From contig NZ_CANMZV010000013.1 of the NCBI RefSeq assembly GCF_947502415.1, forward strand, positions 1 through 64,000: a DNA stretch of 64,000 bases, read 5' to 3'. A program made the position numbers and the translations under genes. Positions 39,862 through 48,748 of this stretch are shown here, in pieces. This stretch comes from an uncultured Photobacterium sp. Its GTDB lineage: Bacteria; Pseudomonadota; Gammaproteobacteria; Enterobacterales; Vibrionaceae. The first letter of the stretch is position 1; the number at the start of each line of letters is the position of its first letter. The notes beneath the pieces were generated by a model. It was not told where the DNA came from. It saw only the letters and a list, made by a program, of their open reading frames with translations, and ran no database searches.

Positions 39862-39880
39862 TAATTGGTATTACCAATTA
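39862..39880. promoter_or_regulatory. PdhR operator
   Basis: TAATTGGT-ATT-ACCAATTA is a perfect 8-bp inverted repeat with a 3-bp spacer and contains the PdhR consensus ATTGGTNNNACCAAT. It lies in the 290-bp pdhR/ampD gap; no other ORF in that gap has a credible ribosome-binding site. Confidence 0.9.
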
Positions 39881-40099
39881 AATTGTGGAAGGAAAGTTTA
39901 CAGAAATAATTTGGGATGTCCACCAGCAACTTGACGGAAATCATAGAACGAGTGGTGATTTAACAAAGATTTCAACTTATGAAAACTTATTAAAACACCA
40001 TCAACACCATTCATTAACAGTAAAAAGAAGAAATAAAGGAGGGAGAACGATAAATGGTCAGACCAATCAAAGTTAGCCTAATTTTCAACCCTGTAAGGA

Positions 40100-40654
40100 T
40101 TACTTTTCAATCAAGGCGATTTTAAACGTACGCCAGTCAAAAGACAGGCCAGGATCCGTTTTTCTACCGGGAGCTATAAATTCATGGCCGGTGATCCGTG
40201 AAGAAGTAATCTTCGGATAACGGTTTATTATTACCCGGGAAAGCTCAGTCAGGGTATCATACTGGGCCTGGGTATAAGGGAGGGTGTCCGTTCCTTCCAG
40301 CTCAATTCCAATAGAATAATCGTTACACTTATCACGGCCTTCAAACTGCGAAACACCGGCATGCCATGCACGACAATTAAATGGAACAAACTGAATAATA
40401 TCGCCATTTCGTCTAATTAAACAATGAGCAGAGACACGAAAACCTGAAATTAACTCGAAATAGGGATGCTCATCCGGGTCTAGCTGTCCGGTAAAAAGCT
40501 GCTCTATGTAGGGGCCACCAAACTGCCCCGGCGGTAAACTGATATTGTGTACCACCAGCAGCGAGATATCATCGCTATCCGGTCGCTCATCAAAAAACGG
40601 TGAAGGAACATGCTTAACGCCTTCCACCCAATGATGCTGATTAATTGTTAACAT
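40100..40654 (-). CDS. ampD: 1,6-anhydro-N-acetylmuramyl-L-alanine amidase
   Basis: 184 aa, cytosolic N-acetylmuramoyl-L-alanine amidase of peptidoglycan recycling. The zinc ligands are seen in LLVVHNISLPP and ITGHEFIAPGRKTDPG; CRAWHAG lies between. It cleaves the anhydro-muropeptides that otherwise induce AmpC beta-lactamase through AmpR. ampE, which follows ampD in E. coli, is absent here. Divergent from nadC with a 296-bp gap in which I see only a poor TATGAT-type -10 near 40868. Confidence 0.95.
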   Translation of the reverse strand: MLTINQHHWVEGVKHVPSPFFDERPDSDDISLLVVHNISLPPGQFGGPYIEQLFTGQLDPDEHPYFELISGFRVSAHCLIRRNGDIIQFVPFNCRAWHAGVSQFEGRDKCNDYSIGIELEGTDTLPYTQAQYDTLTELSRVIINRYPKITSSRITGHEFIAPGRKTDPGLSFDWRTFKIALIEK

Positions 40655-40950
40655 TTGTAAACCCTGGATTCTTAGTCATAAAATCAGGCTCGCGGAGCAT
40701 AAAACAAGTCACGCGCCAGCCCTCGAAAATTCGTTCCTCTACTTCAATATTCCAATATCAAAGCCTTACTATTCTTCATCACTCCCGATATATTTTCATC
40801 ATAACGCGCTTTCCCGATTTTCCTCGGAACTCAGATCCCGGATCTCGCATCTCCTTTTTTCTCCATGTATGATCGAAACCATCAATAAAGCAGGAAGCAC
40901 CAACCGCTTCCCCGGCTAACCAGCAGCTTAACCCTTGCTACGGATATGTC

Positions 40951-41847
40951 ATGACTCAGATGGAAAAGAAGCACGACAGCGCATCGCGCCTGAACTACCT
41001 AAAACAACAGCTCCCACAGGAAATTACCCGTGCCGTCGCCGACACCCTGCGTGAAGATCTCGGTGGTGTCATTGACCCGTCACGTGATGTTACCGCCAGC
41101 CTGATCCCGGCAGACAGCCAAGGGGTTGCCACCATTATTACCCGAGAACACGGAGTATTCTGCGGCCAGATGTGGGCCGAAGAAGTATTCAAACAACTAG
41201 GTGGCGAAGTCTCTATTGAATGGCATATCCAGGATGGCGATACCGTTGAACCCAATCAAATCCTATGCACCTTGCGCGGCCCATCACGGATCCTGCTTAC
41301 CGGCGAGCGCAACGCGATGAACTTTATCCAGACCCTGTCAGGCTGCGCAACCACAACAGCAGAATACGTTAAGCAACTGGAAGGTACTAATACCCGACTT
41401 CTCGATACCCGCAAGACTATTCCCGGCCTGCGCAGCGCACTGAAATATGCCGTCACTTGCGGCGGCGGCTACAACCACCGTATCGGCGTATTTGATGCTT
41501 ACCTGATCAAAGAGAACCACATCATTGCCTGCGGCAGTATTGAAGCAGCTATCACCACAGCAAAAGAGCTGAATCCGGGCAAGCCGGTTGAAGTGGAAAC
41601 AGAAAGCCTGGAAGAGTTGCAGCGCGCTATCGATGCCGGTGCCGACATCATTATGCTGGATAACTTCACTTTCGATATGATGCGCGAGGCCGTTGCTATC
41701 AACCAAGGTCGCGCGGCACTGGAAAACTCCGGCAACATCACCTTACAAAACATCCGTGAATGCGCCGAAACAGGCGTGGATTACATTTCTGTCGGCGCAC
41801 TGACCAAACACCTAAAGGCAATGGATCTGTCGATGCGGTTTAAGTAA
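40951..41847 (+). CDS. nadC: Nicotinate-nucleotide pyrophosphorylase (carboxylating)
   Basis: 298 aa. Makes nicotinate mononucleotide from quinolinate and PRPP in de novo NAD synthesis. Conserved blocks: LREDLG, the active-site region LLDTRKTIPGLR, CGGGYNHRIGVFDAYLIKENH and VETESLEEL. The start at 40951 gives MTQMEKKHD; an ATG three codons on is also possible. Neighbour of ampD and the pil operon as in E. coli. Confidence 0.96.
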   Translation: MTQMEKKHDSASRLNYLKQQLPQEITRAVADTLREDLGGVIDPSRDVTASLIPADSQGVATIITREHGVFCGQMWAEEVFKQLGGEVSIEWHIQDGDTVEPNQILCTLRGPSRILLTGERNAMNFIQTLSGCATTTAEYVKQLEGTNTRLLDTRKTIPGLRSALKYAVTCGGGYNHRIGVFDAYLIKENHIIACGSIEAAITTAKELNPGKPVEVETESLEELQRAIDAGADIIMLDNFTFDMMREAVAINQGRAALENSGNITLQNIRECAETGVDYISVGALTKHLKAMDLSMRFK

Positions 41848-41858
41848 CCCTGTTTCAA

Positions 41859-41899
41859 GTTATCAGAGGCGATAACTGTGTGTTTCGCCTCATTTAATT
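41859..41899 (+). terminator. Overlapping hairpins after nadC
   Basis: Two stems share bases: GTTATC/GATAAC (41859-41876) and GAGGCGA/TCGCCTC (41866-41891). Only the second is followed by a T-rich tail (ATTTAATT), so it is the likely weak terminator and the first would compete with it. Confidence 0.45.
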
Positions 41900-42024
41900 C
41901 CCTCTGCTTTCAATCAATCTCCACTCATTTCGGTAAATAATTACCAACCACGCCCTCTCTCGCAGCCCTATCCAAGGCTAGACTAGATACTCAAACACAC
42001 TTTCCCCATATTCCTACCAATCAT

Positions 42025-42044
42025 ATCAATATCCCTATATTGAT
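42025..42044. other. 8-bp inverted repeat upstream of pilA
   Basis: ATCAATAT-CCCT-ATATTGAT is a perfect palindrome about 190 bp before the pilA start, followed by GATTTTCTT. It could be a regulator site or a weak terminator; nothing in the sequence decides. Confidence 0.4.
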
Positions 42045-42233
42045 GATTTTCTTATTACTAAAACCCGTTGTCCGCCGAAGCTGATATGCAAAAAAATGCA
42101 ACAATACACATTATTTTTCTAACTCAGCCCAGTAACCCTTTCTCGATATTTTCAATCAGTTGTGCATGAGAACTATGCTGAACCCACTTTATTTTTCGTG
42201 CTTGCGGGCATATTTAAAAAGGGTTTAAAACAA

Positions 42234-42689
42234 ATGAAAGGACAAAAGGGTTTTACGTTAATTGAATTGATGATCGTGGTGGCGATTATTGGAATTATTT
42301 CTGCGTTTGCAATTCCAGCTTATTCTGATTATACGCAACGTACCCGTGTCGCTGGTGCAGTAGCCGGTATAACTGGTTTTAAAACTGCGGTTGCATTATG
42401 TGCACAAGACCTAGGCACACTGGCTGGCTGTAATGCCGGTAGTAACGATATTCCTGCTGCTATTGCAGCAGCGAATGCTGGTGCCACGATCTCTTATGTT
42501 GATCAGCTTACAATAGATGACGGCGTAATAACGGTAACATCAACAGCAAACGATGGAGCTGCAACTCCTGCATTATTAGCAGTAACTCTCACGCCAACGA
42601 TTCAAAATGGAGTTTTTGATTGGGATTTAACTGGAACAGGATGCGCTACTACAACACCAGGTCGTGGCATAGATTGTTCAAGTAACTAA
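42234..42689 (+). CDS. pilA: Type IVa major prepilin PilA
   Basis: 151 aa. Class A leader MKGQKG is cut before Phe7; the mature protein starts [20 protein letters not shown] with the conserved Glu5, then [14 protein letters not shown]. The globular part is variable, with four cysteines (ALCAQ, AGCNA, TGCAT, IDCSS) giving a probable C-terminal disulfide loop. It is the pilus subunit processed by PilD and assembled by PilB/PilC; vibrio homologues act in chitin colonisation and DNA uptake. AAAGGG lies about 10 nt before ATG 42234. The stop overlaps the pilB start (TAATG). Confidence 0.94.
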   Translation: MKGQKGFTLIELMIVVAIIGIISAFAIPAYSDYTQRTRVAGAVAGITGFKTAVALCAQDLGTLAGCNAGSNDIPAAIAAANAGATISYVDQLTIDDGVITVTSTANDGAATPALLAVTLTPTIQNGVFDWDLTGTGCATTTPGRGIDCSSN

Positions 42690-44398
42690 TGCAAACCAAT
42701 CTCGCCTCTATCCTGCACCAGGCCGGGCTTATCAGCCTGGTGCAGGAACAGCAAGTGGTAGACTTTGCCAGGGCCGAAGGCACCTCTGTGCCTTCGGCTT
42801 TGGTTCAGCTCGGTCTGTTCAGCAGTACCGAGCTGGCACGCCACTTAGAACATATATTTGCCATCGCCCTGGTTGATGCCCACCAGTATGACTATGCTAG
42901 CTGTTGTAAAAACCTCAACCAAAGAGACTTAATACTCAGGCACAAAATCCTGCCACTGCAAGCCACAGAACATACCCTCTATATTGGCCTGTGCGATCCG
43001 ACCCAACTCGATGCGCTGGATGAATTCCGCTTTGCTACCGGCAAAAATATCGAGCCGTTACTGCTGGAAACCAAACAACTGGATGCAGCCATCCGTCGTA
43101 TGTACGGCAGCGACATAGGGGGAAAAACCTCCCAAGGCCAGCAACAAAATCAACGCAGTGTCAGTGATGCCGACTTAGTTGATCTGGTCGATCTGAGTGA
43201 AGGCGAACAGCTGGATGAGACAACTGATTTAAGCCAGGACAACGCACCGGTTACCCGCTACATTAATCAGGTACTGCTTGATGCCGTGCGAAAAAAAGCC
43301 TCGGATATCCATTTCGAGCCGTATGAAGAAACCTACCGGATCCGCTTTCGTTGCGACGGGATCTTGCACCAGCACGCCAATCCACCCGCACATTTGTCTC
43401 GACGGCTGTCTACCCGTATCAAGGTGATGTCCAAACTCAATATTGCCGAACGCCGCCAACCACAGGATGGCCGGATCAAGTTAAAGCTCGCTCCTACTCT
43501 GGCGGTTGATCTGCGGGTTTCAACCCTGCCGACACTGTGGGGTGAAAAAGTAGTACTGCGGATCCTCGACAGTTCCAGTGCCAATCTGGACATCGATATT
43601 CTTGGTTATAACGTCCAGCAAAAACAGGCCTACCTTGATGCCCTGCAGCAACCGCAGGGAATGATCCTGATGACCGGCCCAACGGGCAGCGGCAAGACCG
43701 TCTCGCTCTATACCGGGCTGAAAATTCTTAATACCGATGAGCGCAACATATCAACCGCCGAAGATCCGGTGGAAATCAACCTGCCAGGGATCAACCAGGT
43801 TCAAATCAATAATATGGTCGGGCTGGGCTTTGCCGAAGCGCTGCGATCTTTCCTGCGTCAGGATCCAGATGTGGTAATGGTTGGTGAGATCCGCGATCTG
43901 GAAACCGGCGCTATAGCAGTGAAAGCCGCCCAGACCGGTCACCTGGTGCTTTCAACCCTGCATACCAACTCGGCAGCAGAAACCATTACCCGATTGACCA
44001 ACATGGGTGTGGAAGATTTCAACCTCGCTTCCTCGCTGAGCCTGATCATCGCTCAGCGTCTCGCACGCCGGCTCTGCAATAACTGCAAGGAAGCACATCA
44101 CCTCGATGATTTCATGAGAAAAAAGCTTGCTATCAACACAGATACAACACTCTATCAGGCCCGCGCAGGAGGCTGCGACGACTGCAATAACGGTTATCTC
44201 GGTCGAGTCGGGATCTATGAAGTAATGCCCTTTACCCGCGAACTTGCCGAAGCCCTGATGGCCGGAGCCTGTACGCTTGAGCTGGAAGATATTGCCTGCC
44301 GCCAAGGGATGCAGAAGCTGCAACAATCAGGGATAGAAAAACTCATCGCAGGGGTCACCAGCCTGACAGAGCTTCAGCGGGTACTGCACTTTAGCTAA
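42689..44398 (+). CDS. pilB: Type IV pilus extension ATPase PilB
   Basis: 569 aa. N-terminal regulatory domain (to ~150), then a GspE-type hexameric ATPase with Walker A GPTGSGKT (~330-337), Asp box RFRCDGILH, Walker B DVVMVGEIRD and His box TGHLVLSTLHTN. A zinc-type four-cysteine element is present (CNNCKEAH and CDDCNNGY). It powers pilus polymerisation at the inner membrane. Coupled to pilA by a one-base overlap and 21 bp from pilC. Confidence 0.97.
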   Translation: MQTNLASILHQAGLISLVQEQQVVDFARAEGTSVPSALVQLGLFSSTELARHLEHIFAIALVDAHQYDYASCCKNLNQRDLILRHKILPLQATEHTLYIGLCDPTQLDALDEFRFATGKNIEPLLLETKQLDAAIRRMYGSDIGGKTSQGQQQNQRSVSDADLVDLVDLSEGEQLDETTDLSQDNAPVTRYINQVLLDAVRKKASDIHFEPYEETYRIRFRCDGILHQHANPPAHLSRRLSTRIKVMSKLNIAERRQPQDGRIKLKLAPTLAVDLRVSTLPTLWGEKVVLRILDSSSANLDIDILGYNVQQKQAYLDALQQPQGMILMTGPTGSGKTVSLYTGLKILNTDERNISTAEDPVEINLPGINQVQINNMVGLGFAEALRSFLRQDPDVVMVGEIRDLETGAIAVKAAQTGHLVLSTLHTNSAAETITRLTNMGVEDFNLASSLSLIIAQRLARRLCNNCKEAHHLDDFMRKKLAINTDTTLYQARAGGCDDCNNGYLGRVGIYEVMPFTRELAEALMAGACTLELEDIACRQGMQKLQQSGIEKLIAGVTSLTELQRVLHFS

Positions 44399-44419
44399 TC
44401 GTTAACAAGGAACACAGTT

Positions 44420-45640
44420 ATGGCACAGGCCAGTAAAGTTCGTTATTACCACTGGCGCGGCGTCAACCAGGCCGGAAGAAAGATCTCAGGTGTCATCTTA
44501 GGATTTCAGGAACAAGAAGTACGCGCCAAGCTCAGTGAGCAGATGATACAGGTCAAAAAAATCAAGCGACGAAATCCTTCAACCCTGAGCAAACTCAAAA
44601 ATCAAATGAAACCGGCCGACATTACGGCAATTACCCGTCAACTGGCAACCATGATCGCCGCAGGGGTACCGGTGGTACAGGCATTAAAGCTGATGTCCAG
44701 CAGCCATCACAAAGCTGAAGCCCGGGCTGTACTGACACAAGTCACCATACAAGTCGAATCCGGCGCCTCACTTTCCAAAGCATTGAAAACCAGCTCACCG
44801 CTGTTTGACAATTTCTATTGCGATCTTGTCTTTACCGGAGAACAAACCGGACATTTAGGGGAAGTGTTTGAGCGCATTGCAACCTACCGGGAAAAAAGCG
44901 AAGCGATGCGCAAGAAAGTCGTAAAAGCAATGATTTACCCAAGTATGGTTACCCTCACCGCTATTATTGTCACCATTATGATGCTGGTTTTTGTGATCCC
45001 ACAATTTGCCAGCATCTTCAGTAGCTTTGGTGCCGAACTTCCCTGGTTTACCCGTCAGGTGATCAAAGCATCCGATTTCATGCTCAACAGTGGCGCGTAC
45101 CTGGCTACAGCTCTGGGTTGCGCTCTGCTCCTCACCCATTATAGCTACAAGCGCTCACCCAGCTTTAAACAAGCCATCCACCGCTTCAACCTCAAGCTGC
45201 CCATCATTGGCACCGTGTTACTCAAAGCAACTGTCGCCCGGTTCTCCCGTACACTGGCCACCACCTTCAGTGCCGGCATTCCGCTATTGAACGGCTTGCA
45301 ATCCGCAGGGAAAACGGCCGGAAACCTTCATATAGAACAAGCCGTAGAAGAAGCCTATACCAGTACCGCCGCCGGAATGCCGCTTCACATTGCCCTGCGG
45401 CAAAGCGATGTCTTTCCCGAGCTGATGCTGCAAATGACCATGATTGGCGAAGAGTCAGGTTCCCTCGATGACATGCTCAATAAAATGGCCAACCTCTATG
45501 AAAATGATGTCGATAACACGGTCGACAACCTGGGAAAGATTATCGAACCGTTGATCATTATCTTCCTCGGCGGCCTTATAGGCGGCTTGCTAGTTGCCAT
45601 GTACATGCCGATTTTCAAACTGATGAGTGTGATAGGGTAA
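44420..45640 (+). CDS. pilC: Type IV pilus inner-membrane platform protein PilC
   Basis: 406 aa. Two copies of the T2SSF domain (around residues 70-195 and 275-395), each followed by hydrophobic segments; motifs FTGEQTGHLGEVFERIA and MIGEESGSLDDMLNKMA mark the repeats. The platform turns with PilB to insert pilins. Third gene of pilABCD. Confidence 0.97.
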   Translation: MAQASKVRYYHWRGVNQAGRKISGVILGFQEQEVRAKLSEQMIQVKKIKRRNPSTLSKLKNQMKPADITAITRQLATMIAAGVPVVQALKLMSSSHHKAEARAVLTQVTIQVESGASLSKALKTSSPLFDNFYCDLVFTGEQTGHLGEVFERIATYREKSEAMRKKVVKAMIYPSMVTLTAIIVTIMMLVFVIPQFASIFSSFGAELPWFTRQVIKASDFMLNSGAYLATALGCALLLTHYSYKRSPSFKQAIHRFNLKLPIIGTVLLKATVARFSRTLATTFSAGIPLLNGLQSAGKTAGNLHIEQAVEEAYTSTAAGMPLHIALRQSDVFPELMLQMTMIGEESGSLDDMLNKMANLYENDVDNTVDNLGKIIEPLIIIFLGGLIGGLLVAMYMPIFKLMSVIG

Positions 45641-45710
45641 TTGACTGGTTCTAGGATCTCCCCCCTGAATCCCCTACAATAACCGCATATGTATATATGA
45701 GATGTTTTTC

Positions 45711-46580
45711 ATGGAACTGCTGACTTACTATCCTTGGCTATTTCCTGCCTTTGCGGCCCTGTTCGGCTTGCTGATCGGCAGCTTCCTTAATGTGGTGATC
45801 TATCGCCTGCCTGTCATGATGGAGCGACAATGGAAAGCTGACTGCGCCGAATGCTTCCCTGAGTTTGGCCCGGTCGACGATAGCCAGACATTCAACCTGA
45901 GCATACCGCGCTCGCGCTGCCCGCACTGTCAGCACCAAATCAGCATGAGGGAAAATATTCCGGTACTGAGCTGGCTGCTGCTTAAAGGACGCTGTCGCTC
46001 GTGCCAGGCAAAGATCAGCACCCGCTATCCGGCAGTCGAACTGTTTACTGCCATCGTAACGGCAACGGTCGCCACCGTGTTACCCCCTTCACAGTGGGCT
46101 ATTGCGGTGATCTTTTTCAGCTTTGCCCTGATCGCTCTCACTTTTATCGATATCGATAAGATGTTGCTGCCGGATCAGATCACCCTTCCCCTGATGTGGG
46201 GCGGTATCCTGGTTGCCTTACTTGGCTGGGGGCCTATCTCCCTGACTGATTCGGTGATCGGAGCCATGGCTGGCTACCTGTCTCTCTGGAGCCTGTACTG
46301 GTGTTTCAAGCTTCTAACCGGTAAAGAAGGGATGGGATATGGTGATTTCAAGCTACTTGCAGCTCTAGGTGCTTGGTTAGGTTGGCAATTACTACCTTTT
46401 GTTGTCCTGTTGTCTTCCTTGGTCGGGGCAATTTGTGGCATCATCTTGTTGCGTATACAAAGTTCTGATTCTCAGACCCCGTTTTCCTTCGGTCCTTACC
46501 TTGCCCTGGCAGGCTGGATTGGCATTCTATGGGGTGAAGATATCCTGAACTGGTACCTGACTTCATATTTAGGACTGTAA
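45711..46580 (+). CDS. pilD: Prepilin peptidase / N-methyltransferase PilD
   Basis: 289 aa from ATG 45711 (GAGA eight bases upstream); ATG 45702 three codons earlier is possible. Polytopic aspartic protease of the A24 family: active aspartates in FIDIDKMLLPDQ and GMGYGDFK. The N-terminal cytoplasmic loop has the cysteine motifs (CAEC, CPHCQ, CRSCQ) of full-length enzymes. It cleaves and N-methylates PilA and type II secretion pseudopilins. coaE begins two bases after its stop. Confidence 0.96.
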   Translation: MELLTYYPWLFPAFAALFGLLIGSFLNVVIYRLPVMMERQWKADCAECFPEFGPVDDSQTFNLSIPRSRCPHCQHQISMRENIPVLSWLLLKGRCRSCQAKISTRYPAVELFTAIVTATVATVLPPSQWAIAVIFFSFALIALTFIDIDKMLLPDQITLPLMWGGILVALLGWGPISLTDSVIGAMAGYLSLWSLYWCFKLLTGKEGMGYGDFKLLAALGAWLGWQLLPFVVLLSSLVGAICGIILLRIQSSDSQTPFSFGPYLALAGWIGILWGEDILNWYLTSYLGL

Positions 46581-46582
46581 TT

Positions 46583-47188
46583 ATGACTATGGTTGTCGGG
46601 CTAACCGGCGGTATCGGCAGTGGCAAAACCACAGTCGCAGATCTGTTTGCCCACTATAACATTGATATTATTGATGCTGATGTTGCCGCCCGGGAAGTTG
46701 TAGAGCCCGGCACTCCCGGCTTGCAAGCCATTACTGAAAAACTGGGTTCTGACATCCTGCTGACAGACGGCACCCTCGACCGCAGTAAGCTAAGACAGGT
46801 GATTTTCAATGATAACAGTCTGAAAACATGGATTAATCAGTTACTCCACCCAATGATCAGGGAAAGGATGCTGGATGATATTGCGCAGGCAACCTCACCT
46901 TACTGCCTGCTGGTGATCCCGCTGATGGTTGAAAATAACCTGCAAACCATGGCTCACCGCCTTCTTGTAGTTGATGTGGATGAGGAAGTGCAGATCGCCC
47001 GCACCAAGCAACGTGATCAGGTTGATGCCGATCATGTCAAAAAGATCCTGGCCGCCCAGGCCTCCCGCGAGGACAGACTGGCCGCCGCTGACGATGTGAT
47101 TAGCAACAATGGCAACAGTACAGCACTTAGAGATGAAGTAGCCGCTCTGCACCAGCAATATTTAGCGATGAGCCTTCAATATCAATAA
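46583..47188 (+). CDS. coaE: Dephospho-CoA kinase
   Basis: 201 aa. Last step of CoA synthesis, phosphorylating the 3'-OH of dephospho-CoA. P-loop GGIGSGKTT at 9-17, then the DADVAAREVVEPG substrate segment and LLHPMIRERM. Two nearby ATGs (46583, 46589) are possible starts. Tightly downstream of pilD, as in vibrios and pseudomonads. Confidence 0.97.
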   Translation: MTMVVGLTGGIGSGKTTVADLFAHYNIDIIDADVAAREVVEPGTPGLQAITEKLGSDILLTDGTLDRSKLRQVIFNDNSLKTWINQLLHPMIRERMLDDIAQATSPYCLLVIPLMVENNLQTMAHRLLVVDVDEEVQIARTKQRDQVDADHVKKILAAQASREDRLAAADDVISNNGNSTALRDEVAALHQQYLAMSLQYQ

Positions 47189-47213
47189 CGAGTTAACATC
47201 GGATAATGCAAGT

Positions 47214-47951
47214 ATGCTAACAAACCGCTTTGAACATCCGTTGAATGAAAAAGTGCGTATTTATTTACGGCTTGAGTATTTGATCCGGCAGATGACTCAT
47301 TCCAGTCAACTCAGTGATCAGTGGCAGCATCAGATTTTTTTCCGCGCCCTGTTTGACCTGCTGGAAATCCTAGATCAAATCCAACTCAAATCCGAGCTGG
47401 CCAAAGATCTCGACAAACAGAGAACCAAACTAAAAAGCTGGCTCAATATTAATGGGGTCGATCAGTCTGCCCTGTTGGCTATTCTCGATAATTTGGATCT
47501 TGCTCACCATAAACTTATCGCTGCCAACCGCCTAGGTCAGGATATCCGTGAAGATCGCTTCTTGAGCGGCATCAAACAGCGTTTCTCAATCCCTGGCGGT
47601 AGCTGCTGTTTCGATCTGCCAACCCTGCACCACTGGCTACATTTACCATTGGCGCATAAACAAAGTGATCTCGCTAACTGGCTGACACAGCTAGCCGAAC
47701 TGACTGAGGCTCTCAATTTATGGTTGCGTTTAACCCGCGAATCGGGGCACTTCCAACCGCAAGTTGCCCGCAGCGGCTTCTTTCAGTATGAAGCTGAAGA
47801 TGCCAGCCTGCTTCGCCTTGAAATTTGCCCTAGCCATGGGGTTTACCCTATGATATCAGGCCATCGCAACCGCTTTGCCATTCGTTACCTGCCTTTTGAG
47901 GAAGGGACGAGTATTGCGGAAGCTATCGAGTTTAAATTAGCTATTTGCTGA
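47214..47951 (+). CDS. zapD: Cell division protein ZapD
   Basis: 245 aa. Starts [22 protein letters not shown], the family signature; all-helical N-terminal half and a C-terminal beta domain ([26 protein letters not shown]). It cross-links FtsZ filaments at the division site. ftsZ lies 6 kb away on the opposite strand. Confidence 0.95.
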   Translation: MLTNRFEHPLNEKVRIYLRLEYLIRQMTHSSQLSDQWQHQIFFRALFDLLEILDQIQLKSELAKDLDKQRTKLKSWLNINGVDQSALLAILDNLDLAHHKLIAANRLGQDIREDRFLSGIKQRFSIPGGSCCFDLPTLHHWLHLPLAHKQSDLANWLTQLAELTEALNLWLRLTRESGHFQPQVARSGFFQYEAEDASLLRLEICPSHGVYPMISGHRNRFAIRYLPFEEGTSIAEAIEFKLAIC

Positions 47952-47959
47952 GGTTCATT

Positions 47960-48181
47960 GTGACGCAATCTAGCACGCCGTCTTCGGCTAACATCACCGT
48001 GGTGAAATGCCCGACCTGCCAATCCAAGGTTGAATGGAGCGAGAAAAGCCCATTTCGCCCTTTCTGCTCAAAGCGCTGCCAGCTGATTGACCTTGGCGAA
48101 TGGGCCGAGGAAGAAAAAGCGATCCCGGGTGCGCCCGACATGTCTGATTCCGACGGCTGGTCGGAAGATATGGGCTATTAA
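47960..48181 (+). CDS. yacG: DNA gyrase inhibitor YacG (GTG start)
   Basis: 73 aa zinc-ribbon protein. CPTC and CSKRC supply four cysteines for zinc, and [20 protein letters not shown] is the typical YacG core. GAGG at 47950-47953 positions GTG 47960 as the start; an upstream TTG overlapping zapD has no SD. In E. coli it binds GyrB and blocks DNA binding. Eight bases after zapD, so same operon. Confidence 0.94.
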   Translation: MTQSSTPSSANITVVKCPTCQSKVEWSEKSPFRPFCSKRCQLIDLGEWAEEEKAIPGAPDMSDSDGWSEDMGY

Positions 48182-48189
48182 TTAATATA

Positions 48190-48244
48190 GAGCCTAGCTC
48201 CTGGTTTCGTGGAAACACGAGCAATCCGCTAGGCTCAATTTTAC
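48190..48244. terminator. Two-tier hairpin after yacG
   Basis: An outer 9-bp stem GAGCCTAGC/GCTAGGCTC (48190-48198 with 48228-48236) encloses an inner stem TCGTG-GAAA-CACGA (48207-48220) with a GNRA tetraloop. The tail is AATTTTAC. Probably the terminator for the pil-coaE-zapD-yacG run, possibly also for mutT in the other direction. Confidence 0.6.
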
Positions 48245-48639
48245 ATCCCCATCAACTTATCCAGCACTATCTCATTCGCTTCCGGGAAATCATAGTCTCG
48301 AAGTTTAGTCAGTTTTACCCATTCACCCGGTTGGCCTTCTTTGCCATATGCCTCTCCTTCAAATCCCTTAACCAGAAAGAAATCAAACTTCAGCGCTTTT
48401 TCCGGATATTCGTGCTCAAGGGCAATAAAATGCTCCAGTTCGGTAACCAGAATCCCGACTTCTTCATCAAGCTCACGTATAACAGCCTGCTCTGCTGTCT
48501 CGCCGCACTCAACCTTACCTCCGGCAAACTCCCAGAAACCACCTTTATGCGCCTTAGCGGCACGCTGAGTAATAAATACCTTATCCTGCTGATCGTTCAA
48601 AATGATTCCGGCCGAGATCCAAACTTGTTTCTTATCCAT
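48241..48639 (-). CDS. mutT: 8-oxo-dGTP diphosphatase MutT
   Basis: 132 aa. The Nudix box is complete in GGKVECGETAEQAVIRELDE followed by EVGI, and the N-terminus WISAGIILNDQQDKVFITQRA matches MutT. It removes 8-oxo-dGTP and prevents A:T to C:G mutations. Downstream of secA on the same strand but separated by the secA terminator, so it needs its own promoter or readthrough. Confidence 0.95.
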   Translation of the reverse strand: MDKKQVWISAGIILNDQQDKVFITQRAAKAHKGGFWEFAGGKVECGETAEQAVIRELDEEVGILVTELEHFIALEHEYPEKALKFDFFLVKGFEGEAYGKEGQPGEWVKLTKLRDYDFPEANEIVLDKLMGM

Positions 48640-48694
48640 TTCAAAGCCTGCTTTTCATTTCGAGGGACACTGCAATCCCTCTTTTAATCGTTAT

Positions 48695-48721
48695 AAAAAA
48701 GGCCGCTTGCGCGGCCTTTTA
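48695..48721 (-). terminator. Terminator of secA
   Basis: AAAAGGCCGC, loop TTGC, GCGGCCTTTT with extra A residues that become a U run on the minus transcript; 28 bp after the secA stop. Confidence 0.9.
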
Positions 48722-48748
48722 CTGTATCAAACCTATCCGGAGGATCAA

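Larger units (their letters stand above)
41848..42233. other. AT-rich nadC-pilA intergenic region
   Basis: A 386-bp stretch without a credible gene. It begins with overlapping hairpins after nadC and has an 8-bp inverted repeat at 42025-42044. The in-frame open stretch upstream of pilA (from 42162) has no SD and lacks prepilin homology. I looked for a sigma-54 pilA promoter (GG-N10-GC) and found no good match. Confidence 0.5.

Noticed and set aside
39885..40076. 63-codon plus-strand frame next to the PdhR operator
   Set aside because: GTG start with no ribosome-binding site, composition unlike the neighbouring genes, no recognisable motif.
40833..40845. AGATCC-C-GGATCT palindrome in the ampD/nadC gap
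   Set aside because: Single-base centre is too short for an RNA hairpin and it matches no regulator site that I know.
42100..42233. Sigma-54 promoter for pilA
   Set aside because: No GG-N10-GC element with supporting bases was found; TGCAT-like pieces are in the wrong register.
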